Source: Pseudoalteromonas sp. EB27
GTDB lineage: Bacteria; Pseudomonadota; Gammaproteobacteria; Enterobacterales; Alteromonadaceae
Direction: 5' to 3'
Length of the DNA stretch: 64,000 bases
NCBI RefSeq assembly: GCF_001974875.1
Contig: NZ_MTQD01000019.1
Location: 1-64,000 of the forward strand
The position numbers were made by a program, and so were the translations under genes. Shown piece after piece: positions 1 through 7,657 of this stretch; the stretch's first letter is position 1, and each line of letters begins with the position of its first letter. Below the pieces are notes generated by a model, which had not been told where the DNA came from, made no database searches, and saw only the letters and a program-made list of their open reading frames with translations.

Positions 1-127
1 CACCGCCGTATACTTTTGCAAGTACGTTAGTGATTGCTGCAGTTAGTGTAGTTTTACCGTGGTCAACGTGGCCGATTGTACCAACGTTTACGTGCGGTTT
101 TACGCGTTCAAACTTTTCTTTTGCCAT
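1..127 (-). CDS. tuf: Elongation factor Tu, N-terminal fragment
   Basis: Only the first 42 codons lie in the window; the gene continues past the left edge. The reading begins MAKEKFERVKPHVNVGTIGH and runs into the P-loop DHGKTT of translational GTPases, which is diagnostic for EF-Tu. EF-Tu delivers aminoacyl-tRNA to the ribosome as a GTP complex. It is the last visible member of a minus-strand unit after four tRNA genes, the same arrangement as thrU-tyrU-glyT-thrT-tufB in enterobacteria, so it is probably the tufB copy. The product is certain; which tuf copy it is rests on context. Confidence 0.97.
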   Translation of the reverse strand, partial: MAKEKFERVKPHVNVGTIGHVDHGKTTLTAAITNVLAKVYGG

Positions 128-255
128 GACGGAACCTATCAGTTTTGTGTATCTAAATTACATATGAAAATAATCCACCAGAGGTAGATTAAGTTAATTT
201 TTTCAAATAGTATTTTCTGACAGATAAAGGAAGTAATCAAGGAGATTCTTAGGAC

Positions 256-331
256 TGGTGCTGATAGGCAGAGTCGAACTGCCGACCTCACCCTTACCAA
301 GGGTGCGCTCTACCAACTGAGCTATATCAGC
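256..331 (-). tRNA. thrT: tRNA-Thr (GGT)
   Basis: On the minus strand a 76-nt cloverleaf can be folded: acceptor arms GCTGATA/TATCAGC, D-arm with AGCTCAGTTGGTAGAGC, anticodon loop CTTGGTAA giving anticodon GGT, T-arm with GTTCGACTC, and an encoded CCA end at 256-258. It is the last tRNA before tuf. Confidence 0.96.
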
Positions 332-342
332 AACACAAGAAC

Positions 343-417
<75 letters not shown>

Positions 418-461
418 ATAAAAATCTGTTCTTAAACTACCTCTAACCGTCAAGAATAAAG

Positions 462-546
462 TGGTGGAGGGAGCTGGATTCGAACCAGCGAAGGCTGAGC
501 CGTCAGATTTACAGTCTGATCCCTTTGGCCGCTCGGGAACCCCTCC
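462..546 (-). tRNA. tyrU: tRNA-Tyr (GTA)
   Basis: An 85-nt class II tRNA on the minus strand with acceptor arms GGAGGGG/TCCCTCC, anticodon GTA in the loop CTGTAAA, a long variable arm (GACGGCTCAGCCTTC region), a GGTTCGAATCC T-arm and an encoded CCA at 462-464. Confidence 0.96.
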
Positions 547-586
547 ACGATAATTCTCTACTAATTCACTTCCGGTAAAAGGAAAG

Positions 587-662
<76 letters not shown>

Positions 663-675
663 ACTGCTTTAGTAC

Positions 676-712
676 GGGGCGAGATATTAGAGTAAGGTTT
701 ATTGGGATGCAA
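676..712 (-). promoter_or_regulatory. Stable-RNA promoter of the tRNA-tuf operon
   Basis: On the minus strand TTGCAT (707-712) and TAATAT (684-689) are separated by 17 nt and followed by the GC-rich discriminator CTCGCCCC (676-683). An AT-rich stretch lies upstream (about 715-745), as in an UP element. A GC discriminator is the established hallmark of promoters under stringent (ppGpp/DksA) control. Confidence 0.8.
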
Positions 713-788
713 CAATAAAATTAAAAAAAGTGTAAATTTTTAGTTTAAATGCTCAATATTCACGCGAAAACACGTTTTTTGCACTTTT

Positions 789-1499
789 TTATACTGTTTC
801 GGTTAATTCATACCAATAATTTAAGCCCTTCATTACTAACAATGAATCAAAAATACTTCCTGCAAATTGCTGTTGCAATAGCGAGCCATAGCCACCAGCA
901 AAAATAATTTGTGGTGCTTGTTCTGTTTTTTGAGCCGTTAAATTCAGCTTAGCTTGCTCAATTGCTCCGATGGTTGCCACTAAAGCACCATTTTTTAAAC
1001 CGTTTGGCGTGTTTTTACCCAATTCATTAGTAAATGGTGTTTTACCGTCATCAAAAACACGTTGGGTGTTTTGTGTAAGCGATGAGGTCATTAAATCAAG
1101 CCCAGGTAAAATCCAGCCACCCAAATGTAGGCCTTCACTATCAAGCACGTCAATTGTGGTGGCAGTACCTGCATCAATAACAATACATGCTTTATGTGGG
1201 TATAATGTAAAGCCTGCAATAAGCGCAAGCCACCTATCGATGCCTAAGTTACCTACGTGCTCGTAAGCGCATACAAGATCTCCAAGCGTTTTGGTTACTT
1301 TGGCTTCAAAGCAAGTAATATTATTGCTAGCCGCTTGCGTTAGAATATCGTTTAATAAATCACTGCGCCCTACGCACGCATAAATCACTTCGGTTATTTG
1401 CAACCAAGGAAGGTTATTTATATCTGCTGGTTGTGCTTGCTCGTTATCCCACTGCACAGCTTTTAGTGATGTATTTCCTACGTCGATCAGTAATCTCAT
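789..1499 (-). CDS. coaX: Type III pantothenate kinase
   Basis: Phosphorylates pantothenate, the first step of coenzyme A synthesis, in the cytoplasm. The 236-residue protein opens with the ASKHA phosphate motif DVGNTSLK (residues 6-13), then has the NLGIDRWLA segment (about 101-109), the IDAGTAT motif (about 128-134) and a GGY segment near the C-terminus, all typical of CoaX. The start ATG overlaps the birA stop as ATGA, so translation is probably coupled. In E. coli the same position between birA and the tRNA cluster holds coaA, an unrelated pantothenate kinase; here the role is filled by the type III enzyme. CoaX enzymes are known to need a monovalent cation and to resist CoA feedback. Confidence 0.93.
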   Translation of the reverse strand: MRLLIDVGNTSLKAVQWDNEQAQPADINNLPWLQITEVIYACVGRSDLLNDILTQAASNNITCFEAKVTKTLGDLVCAYEHVGNLGIDRWLALIAGFTLYPHKACIVIDAGTATTIDVLDSEGLHLGGWILPGLDLMTSSLTQNTQRVFDDGKTPFTNELGKNTPNGLKNGALVATIGAIEQAKLNLTAQKTEQAPQIIFAGGYGSLLQQQFAGSIFDSLLVMKGLNYWYELTETV

Positions 1500-2488
1500 A
1501 CTTGCGCCTTTCTGAGGGAGACTTCCCCACCGTAATAACTTTTTACTTCACCATCTTGGCGAATTCGTATTCCACCTTGTGGGTCAATACCTTCACATAT
1601 TCCACGCCAGCTTCGGTGCCCTGTATTAAGCTCAACATAATCACCAGCAAATGCATTGAGTGAATTCCATTGCTCATACATATTTTGCAAACCTGTTTGA
1701 CGATACTGCACTAAACGCTGCTCTAAATGATGAGTAAGCGATGCCACCAGCTGGTTTTTATCTAGCTGTTGGGTATGTTGATTTAAGTCGGTCCACGCTT
1801 GATCTATGTGTTGGCTAAAGCTGTCTGGCATTTGTAAGTTGATACCTATACCAATCACAAGCTGACAAGGACCTTGCGGCTGTCCGTCGAGTTCAACTAA
1901 TACACCTGCAAGCTTTTGCTTATTTATATAAATATCGTTAGGCCATTTAAGCTCTACGTCAATTTGGTATAACGCTTTAATTGCATCATAAACTGCAAGG
2001 CCTACTGCAATTGATACACCCATTGCAGCTTGAAGCCCGTCATCTAAACGCCAAAAGTAACTGTAATACAAATTAGCGCCGAATGGGGATTGCCAAACAC
2101 GGCCGCGTCGGCCGCGCCCTGCTTGCTGCATTTCAGCAACAATAACAGTCCCAGACTCAAGCGCTGTTTTAGCCTGTATACGGCGCATAAGCTCACTGTT
2201 GGTCGAATCTATAATAGGGTGTACTTCTACATTGGCCGTATTATCACCTAGCGCTTTGTAGTGTTGATCAATTTGCGTTTTATTTAAAAGGCCCACCTGA
2301 CTATTCAAACAATAGCCTTTGCCAGTCACTTTAAAAATATCCAAGCCCATTTCTTGTAACGTTTTAATATGTTTACTAACCGCAGCTCGGCTAATTCCTA
2401 GCTTTTCACCCAAGGCTTGCCCAGATACAAAGCCTCCTTGGTTGAGTGCATTTAAAATAGCGAGTTTGTTTCCATCAGGTGCTTTCAT
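1496..2488 (-). CDS. birA: Biotin-protein ligase / biotin operon repressor
   Basis: Makes biotinyl-5'-AMP and attaches biotin to the acetyl-CoA carboxylase carrier protein. Because it keeps an N-terminal helix-turn-helix (residues about 8-60, GISRAAVSKHIKTL), it can also act as BioR-type repressor of the biotin operon, like E. coli BirA. The catalytic domain carries the biotinoyl-AMP loop GRGRRGR (124-130) and the KWPNDIYI segment (about 200). Length 330 agrees with the bifunctional class. It overlaps murB upstream and coaX downstream by 4 nt each (ATGA junctions), giving a tightly coupled murB-birA-coaX operon. Confidence 0.96.
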   Translation of the reverse strand: MKAPDGNKLAILNALNQGGFVSGQALGEKLGISRAAVSKHIKTLQEMGLDIFKVTGKGYCLNSQVGLLNKTQIDQHYKALGDNTANVEVHPIIDSTNSELMRRIQAKTALESGTVIVAEMQQAGRGRRGRVWQSPFGANLYYSYFWRLDDGLQAAMGVSIAVGLAVYDAIKALYQIDVELKWPNDIYINKQKLAGVLVELDGQPQGPCQLVIGIGINLQMPDSFSQHIDQAWTDLNQHTQQLDKNQLVASLTHHLEQRLVQYRQTGLQNMYEQWNSLNAFAGDYVELNTGHRSWRGICEGIDPQGGIRIRQDGEVKSYYGGEVSLRKAQV

Positions 2489-3495
2489 TGCTCAGGCTCC
2501 GCGTTAATATGGCATTCGCTGCACGAATCTATCAAACGTACTTCGTGCTCAAGCATAATGTTGTAGCGCATATAAACCACTTGCTGAATGTGTTTAATCA
2601 TTTTTATTAGGTCACTACCTTCACTATTTCCGTGATTAACAAGCACTAGCGCTTGTTGTTCATGCACTTCTACACCGGCCTCGCGGTGCCCTTTTAAACC
2701 ACTTTTATCGATTAGCCAACCTGCTGCGACCTTGTGATGGCTTTGCCCATATTCGTAATGAGGTAAATCTGCAAACTGCTTTAATAGCTCAGCTAACTGC
2801 TGGTTAGTAATTATTGGGTTTTTAAAAAAGCTACCCGCATTGGCAAGTGTATATGGGTTAGGTAATTTGCTATTGCGCGTTTTTATAACCTGATCGAATA
2901 CTGCTTGCGGGGTAATGCTTGAGAGCTGCTGCAGGGGGCCATAACTTAATACTGGTTGCCACTTTTTTGGAAGCGCTAAATGCACTTGCGTGATCACCGC
3001 TTTATTTTTAAGGGCATGTTTAAATATTGAGTCTCTGTAAGCAAATTCACATTGCTCGTTATTTAGTGAGTGCATAGTTTTAGTGGTTATATCAAAGTAT
3101 TCTACCAACTCAATAAATTTAGCTATCTCAACGCCATAAGCACCAATATTTTGTACCGGCGATGCACCCACTGTGCCCGGTATAAGTGCTAAATTTTCAA
3201 GCCCGGGTATATTTTTCTCTAATAAATAACTGACTAGTTGATGCCAGTTTTCGCCTGCGGCAATAGTTATTAGTGTGTCGTTCTCACGATCAGTAATTTT
3301 AATCCCTTTTAAGGCTATTTTTATAACCGTACCCATGTAGTCATTTAAAAATACGGTATTACTGCCCTCGCCTAGCAAACAAAACGGTGTACTAAAACTT
3401 TGCGTTTTAAGTTGCTCAAGCTGAGTAATTTCAACAAAATTTTGGCATTGGCTGTTTAATGCGAATGTATGTAAGGAGTGTAATGAATGCGCCAC
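2485..3495 (-). CDS. murB: UDP-N-acetylenolpyruvoylglucosamine reductase
   Basis: FAD-dependent cytoplasmic enzyme that reduces UDP-GlcNAc-enolpyruvate with NADPH to UDP-MurNAc in peptidoglycan synthesis. The protein (336 residues) shows the FAD-binding LLGEGSNTVF segment (about 41-50), IPGTVGASPVQNIGAYG in the FAD domain, YRDSIFK and the catalytic-serine segment AGSFFKNP. Length and the Tyr-loop region match the type I MurB of E. coli. The start is GTG at 3493-3495, with GAGAG about 6 nt upstream; no better ATG exists. First gene of murB-birA-coaX, divergent from the peptidase gene at 3636. Confidence 0.95.
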   Translation of the reverse strand: MAHSLHSLHTFALNSQCQNFVEITQLEQLKTQSFSTPFCLLGEGSNTVFLNDYMGTVIKIALKGIKITDRENDTLITIAAGENWHQLVSYLLEKNIPGLENLALIPGTVGASPVQNIGAYGVEIAKFIELVEYFDITTKTMHSLNNEQCEFAYRDSIFKHALKNKAVITQVHLALPKKWQPVLSYGPLQQLSSITPQAVFDQVIKTRNSKLPNPYTLANAGSFFKNPIITNQQLAELLKQFADLPHYEYGQSHHKVAAGWLIDKSGLKGHREAGVEVHEQQALVLVNHGNSEGSDLIKMIKHIQQVVYMRYNIMLEHEVRLIDSCSECHINAEPEQ

Positions 3496-3635
3496 AAAGC
3501 TCTCTAAAAATACCGGTAACTAATCGCAATAGTTTACCTCATCGTCGCAAATGTGGCACTAGATTGTAAAAATCACTCAACCCACCGTGCCAATCGTGAT
3601 ATAAAACCAGCACTTTTTTATTTGTGTTCAGAGTA

Positions 3636-5480
3636 ATGATGAAAATTAAACCTCTTTTTTTAAGCCTCGCTATGGCGGGTATGTGTTCGCAAGCAATGGC
3701 TAATGCGATTGACCAAAACTCGTATGCTAACCTTGATGATGTTGTTACTACTCACTTAAACCTTGATTTAGATGTCGACTTTGCCGACAAGCAGTTAGAA
3801 GGTTTTGTGGAGCATACTCTTCAGTGGAACAACAGCAAAAGTAGAACTCTCGTACTTGATACCCGCGACTTAGACATTGATAAAGTAATGTATAAAGATC
3901 AAAGTGGTAACTGGAAAAAGGCGACTTTTGATTTAGCTAAGCGAGATGACGTTAAAGGTTCAAAGCTTACTATTGTGTTTAAAAACCAAGCTGAAGTAGT
4001 TCGTATTTACTACAACAGTCGTCCAGAAGCTTCAGGCCTGCAATGGTTAACACCCACGCAAACGGCAAGTAAAACGCATCCATTTATGTACAGCCAATCG
4101 CAAGCAATTCATGCACGTAGTTGGATCCCAGTGCAAGATACACCCGCAATGCGTGTAACTTACTCTGCACGAATTCATACACCAAAAGATATACGTGCTG
4201 TAATGAGTGCCGATAACAAAGATGCGCTTTATAAAGATGGCGATTACATTTTTGATATGCCACAAGCAATTTCACCTTACCTAATTGCTATTGGCGCAGG
4301 TAACTTAGAATTTAAAGCAATGTCGCATCAAACAGGCATATTTGCTGAGCCGACAATTTTAGATGCCTCAGTTGCTGAGTTTGATGACACCCAAGCCATG
4401 ATTGATAAAACAAACGCGATGTACGGCGAATATGCATGGGGTCGTTACGATTTATTAATGCTACCGCCAAGTTTTCCGTTTGGTGGCATGGAAAATCCAC
4501 GCTTATCATTCATAACTCCAACGGTTGTTGCTGGTGATAAAAGCTTAGTTAACCTTATTGCCCATGAGCTTGCTCATTCTTGGTCTGGTAACTTAGTAAC
4601 TAACGCAACGTGGGAAGATTTGTGGTTAAACGAAGGTTTTACCTCGTACGTTGAAAACCGCATTATGGAAGAAGTATTTGGTCGTGACCGTGCGGTTATG
4701 GAACAAGCACTTGATTCAGCGTCTTTACGCGCACAAATTAAAACAATTGATGCACCAGATACACGCCTTAATTTAAAGCTTAACGGCCGCGACCCAGATG
4801 ATGCGTTTAGCTCAGTGCCTTACACTAAAGGTCAGTTATTTTTAATCTATCTAGAAAACAAATATGGCCGCGATAAGTTTGACCCGTTTGTAAAAGCGTA
4901 CTTTAAAGAGTTTTCGTTTAAATCACTTACTACCGCGCAATTTGTTACTTACTTAAAAGCTAACTTAATTGAGAAGTACCCGGGTGTTGTAAGTATGGAT
5001 AAAGTAAACGAATGGATTTTTGAACCTGGCTTACCAAGTGATGCGCCCAACCCTACTTCTGATGCATTTGATAAAGTAGATACTGCAACAGCAGCATGGC
5101 TAAAAGGCGACACAACAGCAGCTCAACTACCAACAGCTGATTGGTCTGTGCATGAGTGGCTACACTTTTTAAATAACTTACCACGCGATTTAAGCATAGA
5201 GAAAATGAGCGAGCTTGATAGTGAATTTAATCTAACGCAATCAACGAATGCTGAACGTGCATTTGCTTGGTTTATGCTAGCAGTAGGTAATGGTTATCAA
5301 CCAATTTATCCTGCGCTTGATAAGCACCTATCAGGTATTGGCCGTCGTAAGTTAATTGTGCCGTTATACAAATCACTTATCACTAACGGTAAAAAAGAGT
5401 GGGCTCAAAGCGTGTACTTAAAAGCACGCCCTGGGTATCACCCTCTTGCACAGGGTACTATTGACGCATTATTTGAATAA
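3636..5480 (+). CDS. Secreted M1-family zinc aminopeptidase (leukotriene A4 hydrolase-like)
   Basis: Predicted exported aminopeptidase. Counting from the ATG at 3636, residues 1-23 form a signal peptide ending ...SQAMANA. The M1 signature is complete: FGGMENP exopeptidase motif, then HELAH (310-314) and the third zinc ligand Glu333 (NEGF) 18 residues later. The C-terminal part looks like the helical domain of the LTA4 hydrolase/aminopeptidase B branch, and the total of 614 residues fits. The frame is open upstream to a GTG at 3624, but the ATG pair at 3636/3639 leads directly into the signal peptide and is preferred. Divergent from murB and ended by a strong hairpin at 5501. Family is certain; physiological substrate unknown. 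Confidence 0.9.
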   Translation: MMKIKPLFLSLAMAGMCSQAMANAIDQNSYANLDDVVTTHLNLDLDVDFADKQLEGFVEHTLQWNNSKSRTLVLDTRDLDIDKVMYKDQSGNWKKATFDLAKRDDVKGSKLTIVFKNQAEVVRIYYNSRPEASGLQWLTPTQTASKTHPFMYSQSQAIHARSWIPVQDTPAMRVTYSARIHTPKDIRAVMSADNKDALYKDGDYIFDMPQAISPYLIAIGAGNLEFKAMSHQTGIFAEPTILDASVAEFDDTQAMIDKTNAMYGEYAWGRYDLLMLPPSFPFGGMENPRLSFITPTVVAGDKSLVNLIAHELAHSWSGNLVTNATWEDLWLNEGFTSYVENRIMEEVFGRDRAVMEQALDSASLRAQIKTIDAPDTRLNLKLNGRDPDDAFSSVPYTKGQLFLIYLENKYGRDKFDPFVKAYFKEFSFKSLTTAQFVTYLKANLIEKYPGVVSMDKVNEWIFEPGLPSDAPNPTSDAFDKVDTATAAWLKGDTTAAQLPTADWSVHEWLHFLNNLPRDLSIEKMSELDSEFNLTQSTNAERAFAWFMLAVGNGYQPIYPALDKHLSGIGRRKLIVPLYKSLITNGKKEWAQSVYLKARPGYHPLAQGTIDALFE

Positions 5481-5500
5481 ATAGCGTTAATTAGAAACTA

Positions 5501-5530
5501 AAAAGGGCCAAATTTGGCCCTTTTGTTTTT
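5501..5530. terminator. Bidirectional intrinsic terminator
   Basis: A perfect palindrome AAAAGGGCCAAA/TTTGGCCCTTTT (5501-5524) lies between the peptidase gene (plus) and the DUF2057 gene (minus), with A- and T-tracts on both sides, so it can stop both convergent transcripts. Confidence 0.9.
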
Positions 5531-5553
5531 CTGTTTTTTACTTTTTCACTTTT

Positions 5554-6153
5554 TCACTTTTTTACTTTTTCTAAAAAAGCTTTACGCTCCGTAGCCGTGG
5601 CTTGCTGCCACCAAAAATCAAGCATTTGCGGCGCACTTGGCATGCCCTTACCTGTAATTGGTGCTATTGGCTTTATTGGTTGGCTAGGACGTGAAGGTCC
5701 TGCAGGCATTGTATTTTGCATTACCGGTTTATTGCTTGCTAGCTGCGTGTTATAAATAACACTTAAAGGTTTAGCAACAGCGCTACTTTTTGCTTTTAAA
5801 CTCACTTGAGGGGCTTCTGCAAATACTTTTGCAGATACCGCATTTTCAGCACGATTAAACACTAAGGTATAATCTTTACCTGCTTCAACAGTTACGCTTA
5901 CCCAAAATGGTTCCGACTCTATAACTTCATGCGTGTCATAATCATCTTCATATAAATCGGTGTACTTTAGCCTAAGCTGATAGGTCCCTGGAGCAAGCTC
6001 GACATCGTCAATACGACTAAACAAAGAGCTTTCTAGCATTTTATCGCCCACTTGCAGTGGTACAATTTCTTCTGGAAAGTGAATATTCTCAGCATTAGCC
6101 GAAAAACTAACTAGTAATGCAACTGCACTACTTATTAAAATTGGTTTAAGCAT
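5554..6153 (-). CDS. DUF2057 (YccT/CsgI-like) exported protein
   Basis: Protein of 199 residues with a clear signal peptide (MLKPILISSAVALLVSFSANA). The following ~100 residues (IHFPEEIVPLQVGDK..., LAPGTYQLRLKYTDL) resemble the DUF2057 family, whose E. coli member YccT (CsgI) is a periplasmic inhibitor of curli subunit polymerisation. A proline-rich linker (about 150-175) precedes a C-terminal WWQQATATERKAFLEKVKK tail. The ATG at 6151-6153 has a strong AAAGGAG Shine-Dalgarno; the longer frame to 6204 only adds residues in front of the signal peptide and is rejected. Divergent from hinT. No curli subunit gene is in the window, so a curli role is not inferred here. Confidence 0.6.
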   Translation of the reverse strand: MLKPILISSAVALLVSFSANAENIHFPEEIVPLQVGDKMLESSLFSRIDDVELAPGTYQLRLKYTDLYEDDYDTHEVIESEPFWVSVTVEAGKDYTLVFNRAENAVSAKVFAEAPQVSLKAKSSAVAKPLSVIYNTQLASNKPVMQNTMPAGPSRPSQPIKPIAPITGKGMPSAPQMLDFWWQQATATERKAFLEKVKK

Positions 6154-6245
6154 ATTAACTCCTTTATTTGATTTCAGTTTGACACTGCTTTGAAAGTTTG
6201 TCATTAGTGAGCTTAAAATTCACAACACCTAATTAGGAACACACT

Positions 6246-6614
6246 ATGAGCCAAGAAACTATTTTTACCAAAATAATTAATCGTGAAATTCCGGCAGATA
6301 TTATTTACGAAGATGAAAACACTCTCGCATTTAAAGATATAAACCCACAAGCGCCATTTCATGTATTAATTATCCCAAAAAAAGCAATTGCTACTATAAA
6401 TGATATAAATCCTGAAAACTCACATTTAGTAGGCAACTTATACGTAGCCGCAGCTAAATTAGCTAAGCAACATAATTTTGCTGAGGACGGATACCGCGTA
6501 GTTATGAACTGTAACGAACATGGTGGGCAAACTGTTTATCACATACATTTACACATGCTTGCCGGTAAAGAGATGGGGTGGCCACCTTATCAAAATGTAA
6601 AAAAAGTAAATTAA
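6246..6614 (+). CDS. hinT: HIT-family purine nucleoside phosphoramidase
   Basis: Cytoplasmic hydrolase of AMP-lysine and related phosphoramidates. The 122-residue protein has the histidine triad HIHLH at 99-103 (His99, 101, 103), preceded by CNEHGGQTVY and followed by the conserved MLAGKEMGWPP tail of the HinT branch. Shine-Dalgarno AGGA lies 8 nt before the ATG. Stands alone, divergent from the DUF2057 gene. Confidence 0.93.
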   Translation: MSQETIFTKIINREIPADIIYEDENTLAFKDINPQAPFHVLIIPKKAIATINDINPENSHLVGNLYVAAAKLAKQHNFAEDGYRVVMNCNEHGGQTVYHIHLHMLAGKEMGWPPYQNVKKVN

Positions 6615-6759
6615 TTAAAATTTTTCACTAAACTATGCCACTCAACTAATTAGTTACAAATGTTATGGTTTTTCAAGGTTATAAATAATAAATAGTTACT
6701 TATTTGCAACATTTTATGTTTAAATAATCGTAATATCGTATTTGTTATTGAGTACATCA

Positions 6760-6792
6760 ACGACTTTCTAATACAAAAGGTGTGGAAGTCGT
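6760..6792. promoter_or_regulatory. Inverted repeat upstream of the LuxR-type regulator
   Basis: ACGACTT (6760-6766) and its complement AAGTCGT (6786-6792) are 19 nt apart, ending 41 nt before the regulator start codon. Position suits an operator or a leader hairpin; no factor can be assigned. The rest of 6615-6833 is AT-rich leader with no other gene. Confidence 0.35.
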
Positions 6793-6833
6793 GATAAACT
6801 CAGTCAGTCAGCTTTATAAAAGAGTATAAAAAC

Positions 6834-7490
6834 ATGAGCAGTTCAGCCTTTTTGTTATTAGATCAAGAGCCAATTAACACTATTGGTATTAACGTTTTAG
6901 AACCTTTGTTAAAAACGCAAGGCCTTGACGTAACCACAGGTACTAATATTTTAGACATACCTGAAGGGACTCGACTTTTGTTTATTGAAACATCAAGCAA
7001 GGATGCATGGGGAAAACTAAAAGAACAACTAGTAAACCTACGTATTAAATGCGATATCATATTATTTAATCTAGACGAAAACCCTGAACTTGCTAACCGT
7101 GCATTGTTGAGCGGTATTCGTGGCGTGTTTTACACAACAGATAACGCCGATGTATTAATGAAAGGTATTCGCTTACTACTTGAAGATCAACTTTGGTATC
7201 GCCGCGATATAATGTGTAATGCATTAAATCGTATGCTTCAGTTTAATAAAGATGCCCTGCATAAATTAACTGAAGGTGATATTGAGCCTGTTAAACTCAC
7301 TAAACGAGAAAAAGCAATAATCTCACTAATGAGTAAAGGTTCGAAGAATAAAGAGATCGCAGAAGATTTAAGTATCAGTCCACACACTGTTAAAACACAT
7401 TTATATAGCGCATTTAGAAAAACTAAATGTCGTAACCGTATTGAGCTCCTATCTTGGGCACAGCAAAATATTCCTGATGAAATTCGTTAA
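6834..7490 (+). CDS. LuxR/FixJ-type regulator, CsgD/VpsT-like
   Basis: DNA-binding regulator of 218 residues. The C-terminus (about 154-215) is a LuxR-type helix-turn-helix: LTKREKAIISLMSKGSKNKE followed by IAEDLSISPHTVKTHLYSAF. The N-terminal ~130 residues look like a degenerate receiver (CDIILFNLDENP at 73-84), as in the CsgD/VpsT branch of biofilm regulators. VpsT binds c-di-GMP through a W[FLM][TS]R motif after this domain; here the corresponding spot reads WYRR (121-124), similar but not canonical. It sits just upstream of a hybrid kinase gene but is separated from it by a terminator. LuxR family is certain; the CsgD/VpsT comparison is moderate and c-di-GMP binding is speculative. Confidence 0.75.
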   Translation: MSSSAFLLLDQEPINTIGINVLEPLLKTQGLDVTTGTNILDIPEGTRLLFIETSSKDAWGKLKEQLVNLRIKCDIILFNLDENPELANRALLSGIRGVFYTTDNADVLMKGIRLLLEDQLWYRRDIMCNALNRMLQFNKDALHKLTEGDIEPVKLTKREKAIISLMSKGSKNKEIAEDLSISPHTVKTHLYSAFRKTKCRNRIELLSWAQQNIPDEIR

Positions 7491-7516
7491 TCAAATATTT
7501 AGTTTAAAATTAAAAG

Positions 7517-7539
7517 CAGACACTTAGGTGTCTGTTTTT
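7517..7539 (+). terminator. Intrinsic terminator after the LuxR-type regulator
   Basis: Stem CAGACAC (7517-7523) / GTGTCTG (7528-7534) with loop TTAG followed by TTTTT. It separates the regulator from the downstream kinase gene. Confidence 0.88.
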
Positions 7540-7561
7540 GTATGTGTTGCATACTTATTTA

Positions 7562-7607
7562 ATACTAATTTGCTTACTTAAGTGATCTGTTTTGAAAATT
7601 GGTATAA
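7562..7607. repeat. Possible short degenerate ATACCAATT element
   Basis: ATACTAATT near 7562 and AATTGGTAT near 7598 form an imperfect inverted repeat about 30 nt apart. The termini match the inverted ends of the MITE-like element at 53457-53618 with one mismatch, so this may be a remnant or unrelated short copy. Weak evidence. Confidence 0.25.
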
Positions 7608-7657
7608 GTGTATACTTTTAATAATATTTGTTTAAAAACTACTTTGCTGGACTATTA

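Noticed and set aside
970..1266. 98-codon plus-strand frame inside coaX
   Set aside because: Antisense shadow of a clear coaX reading; no family features.
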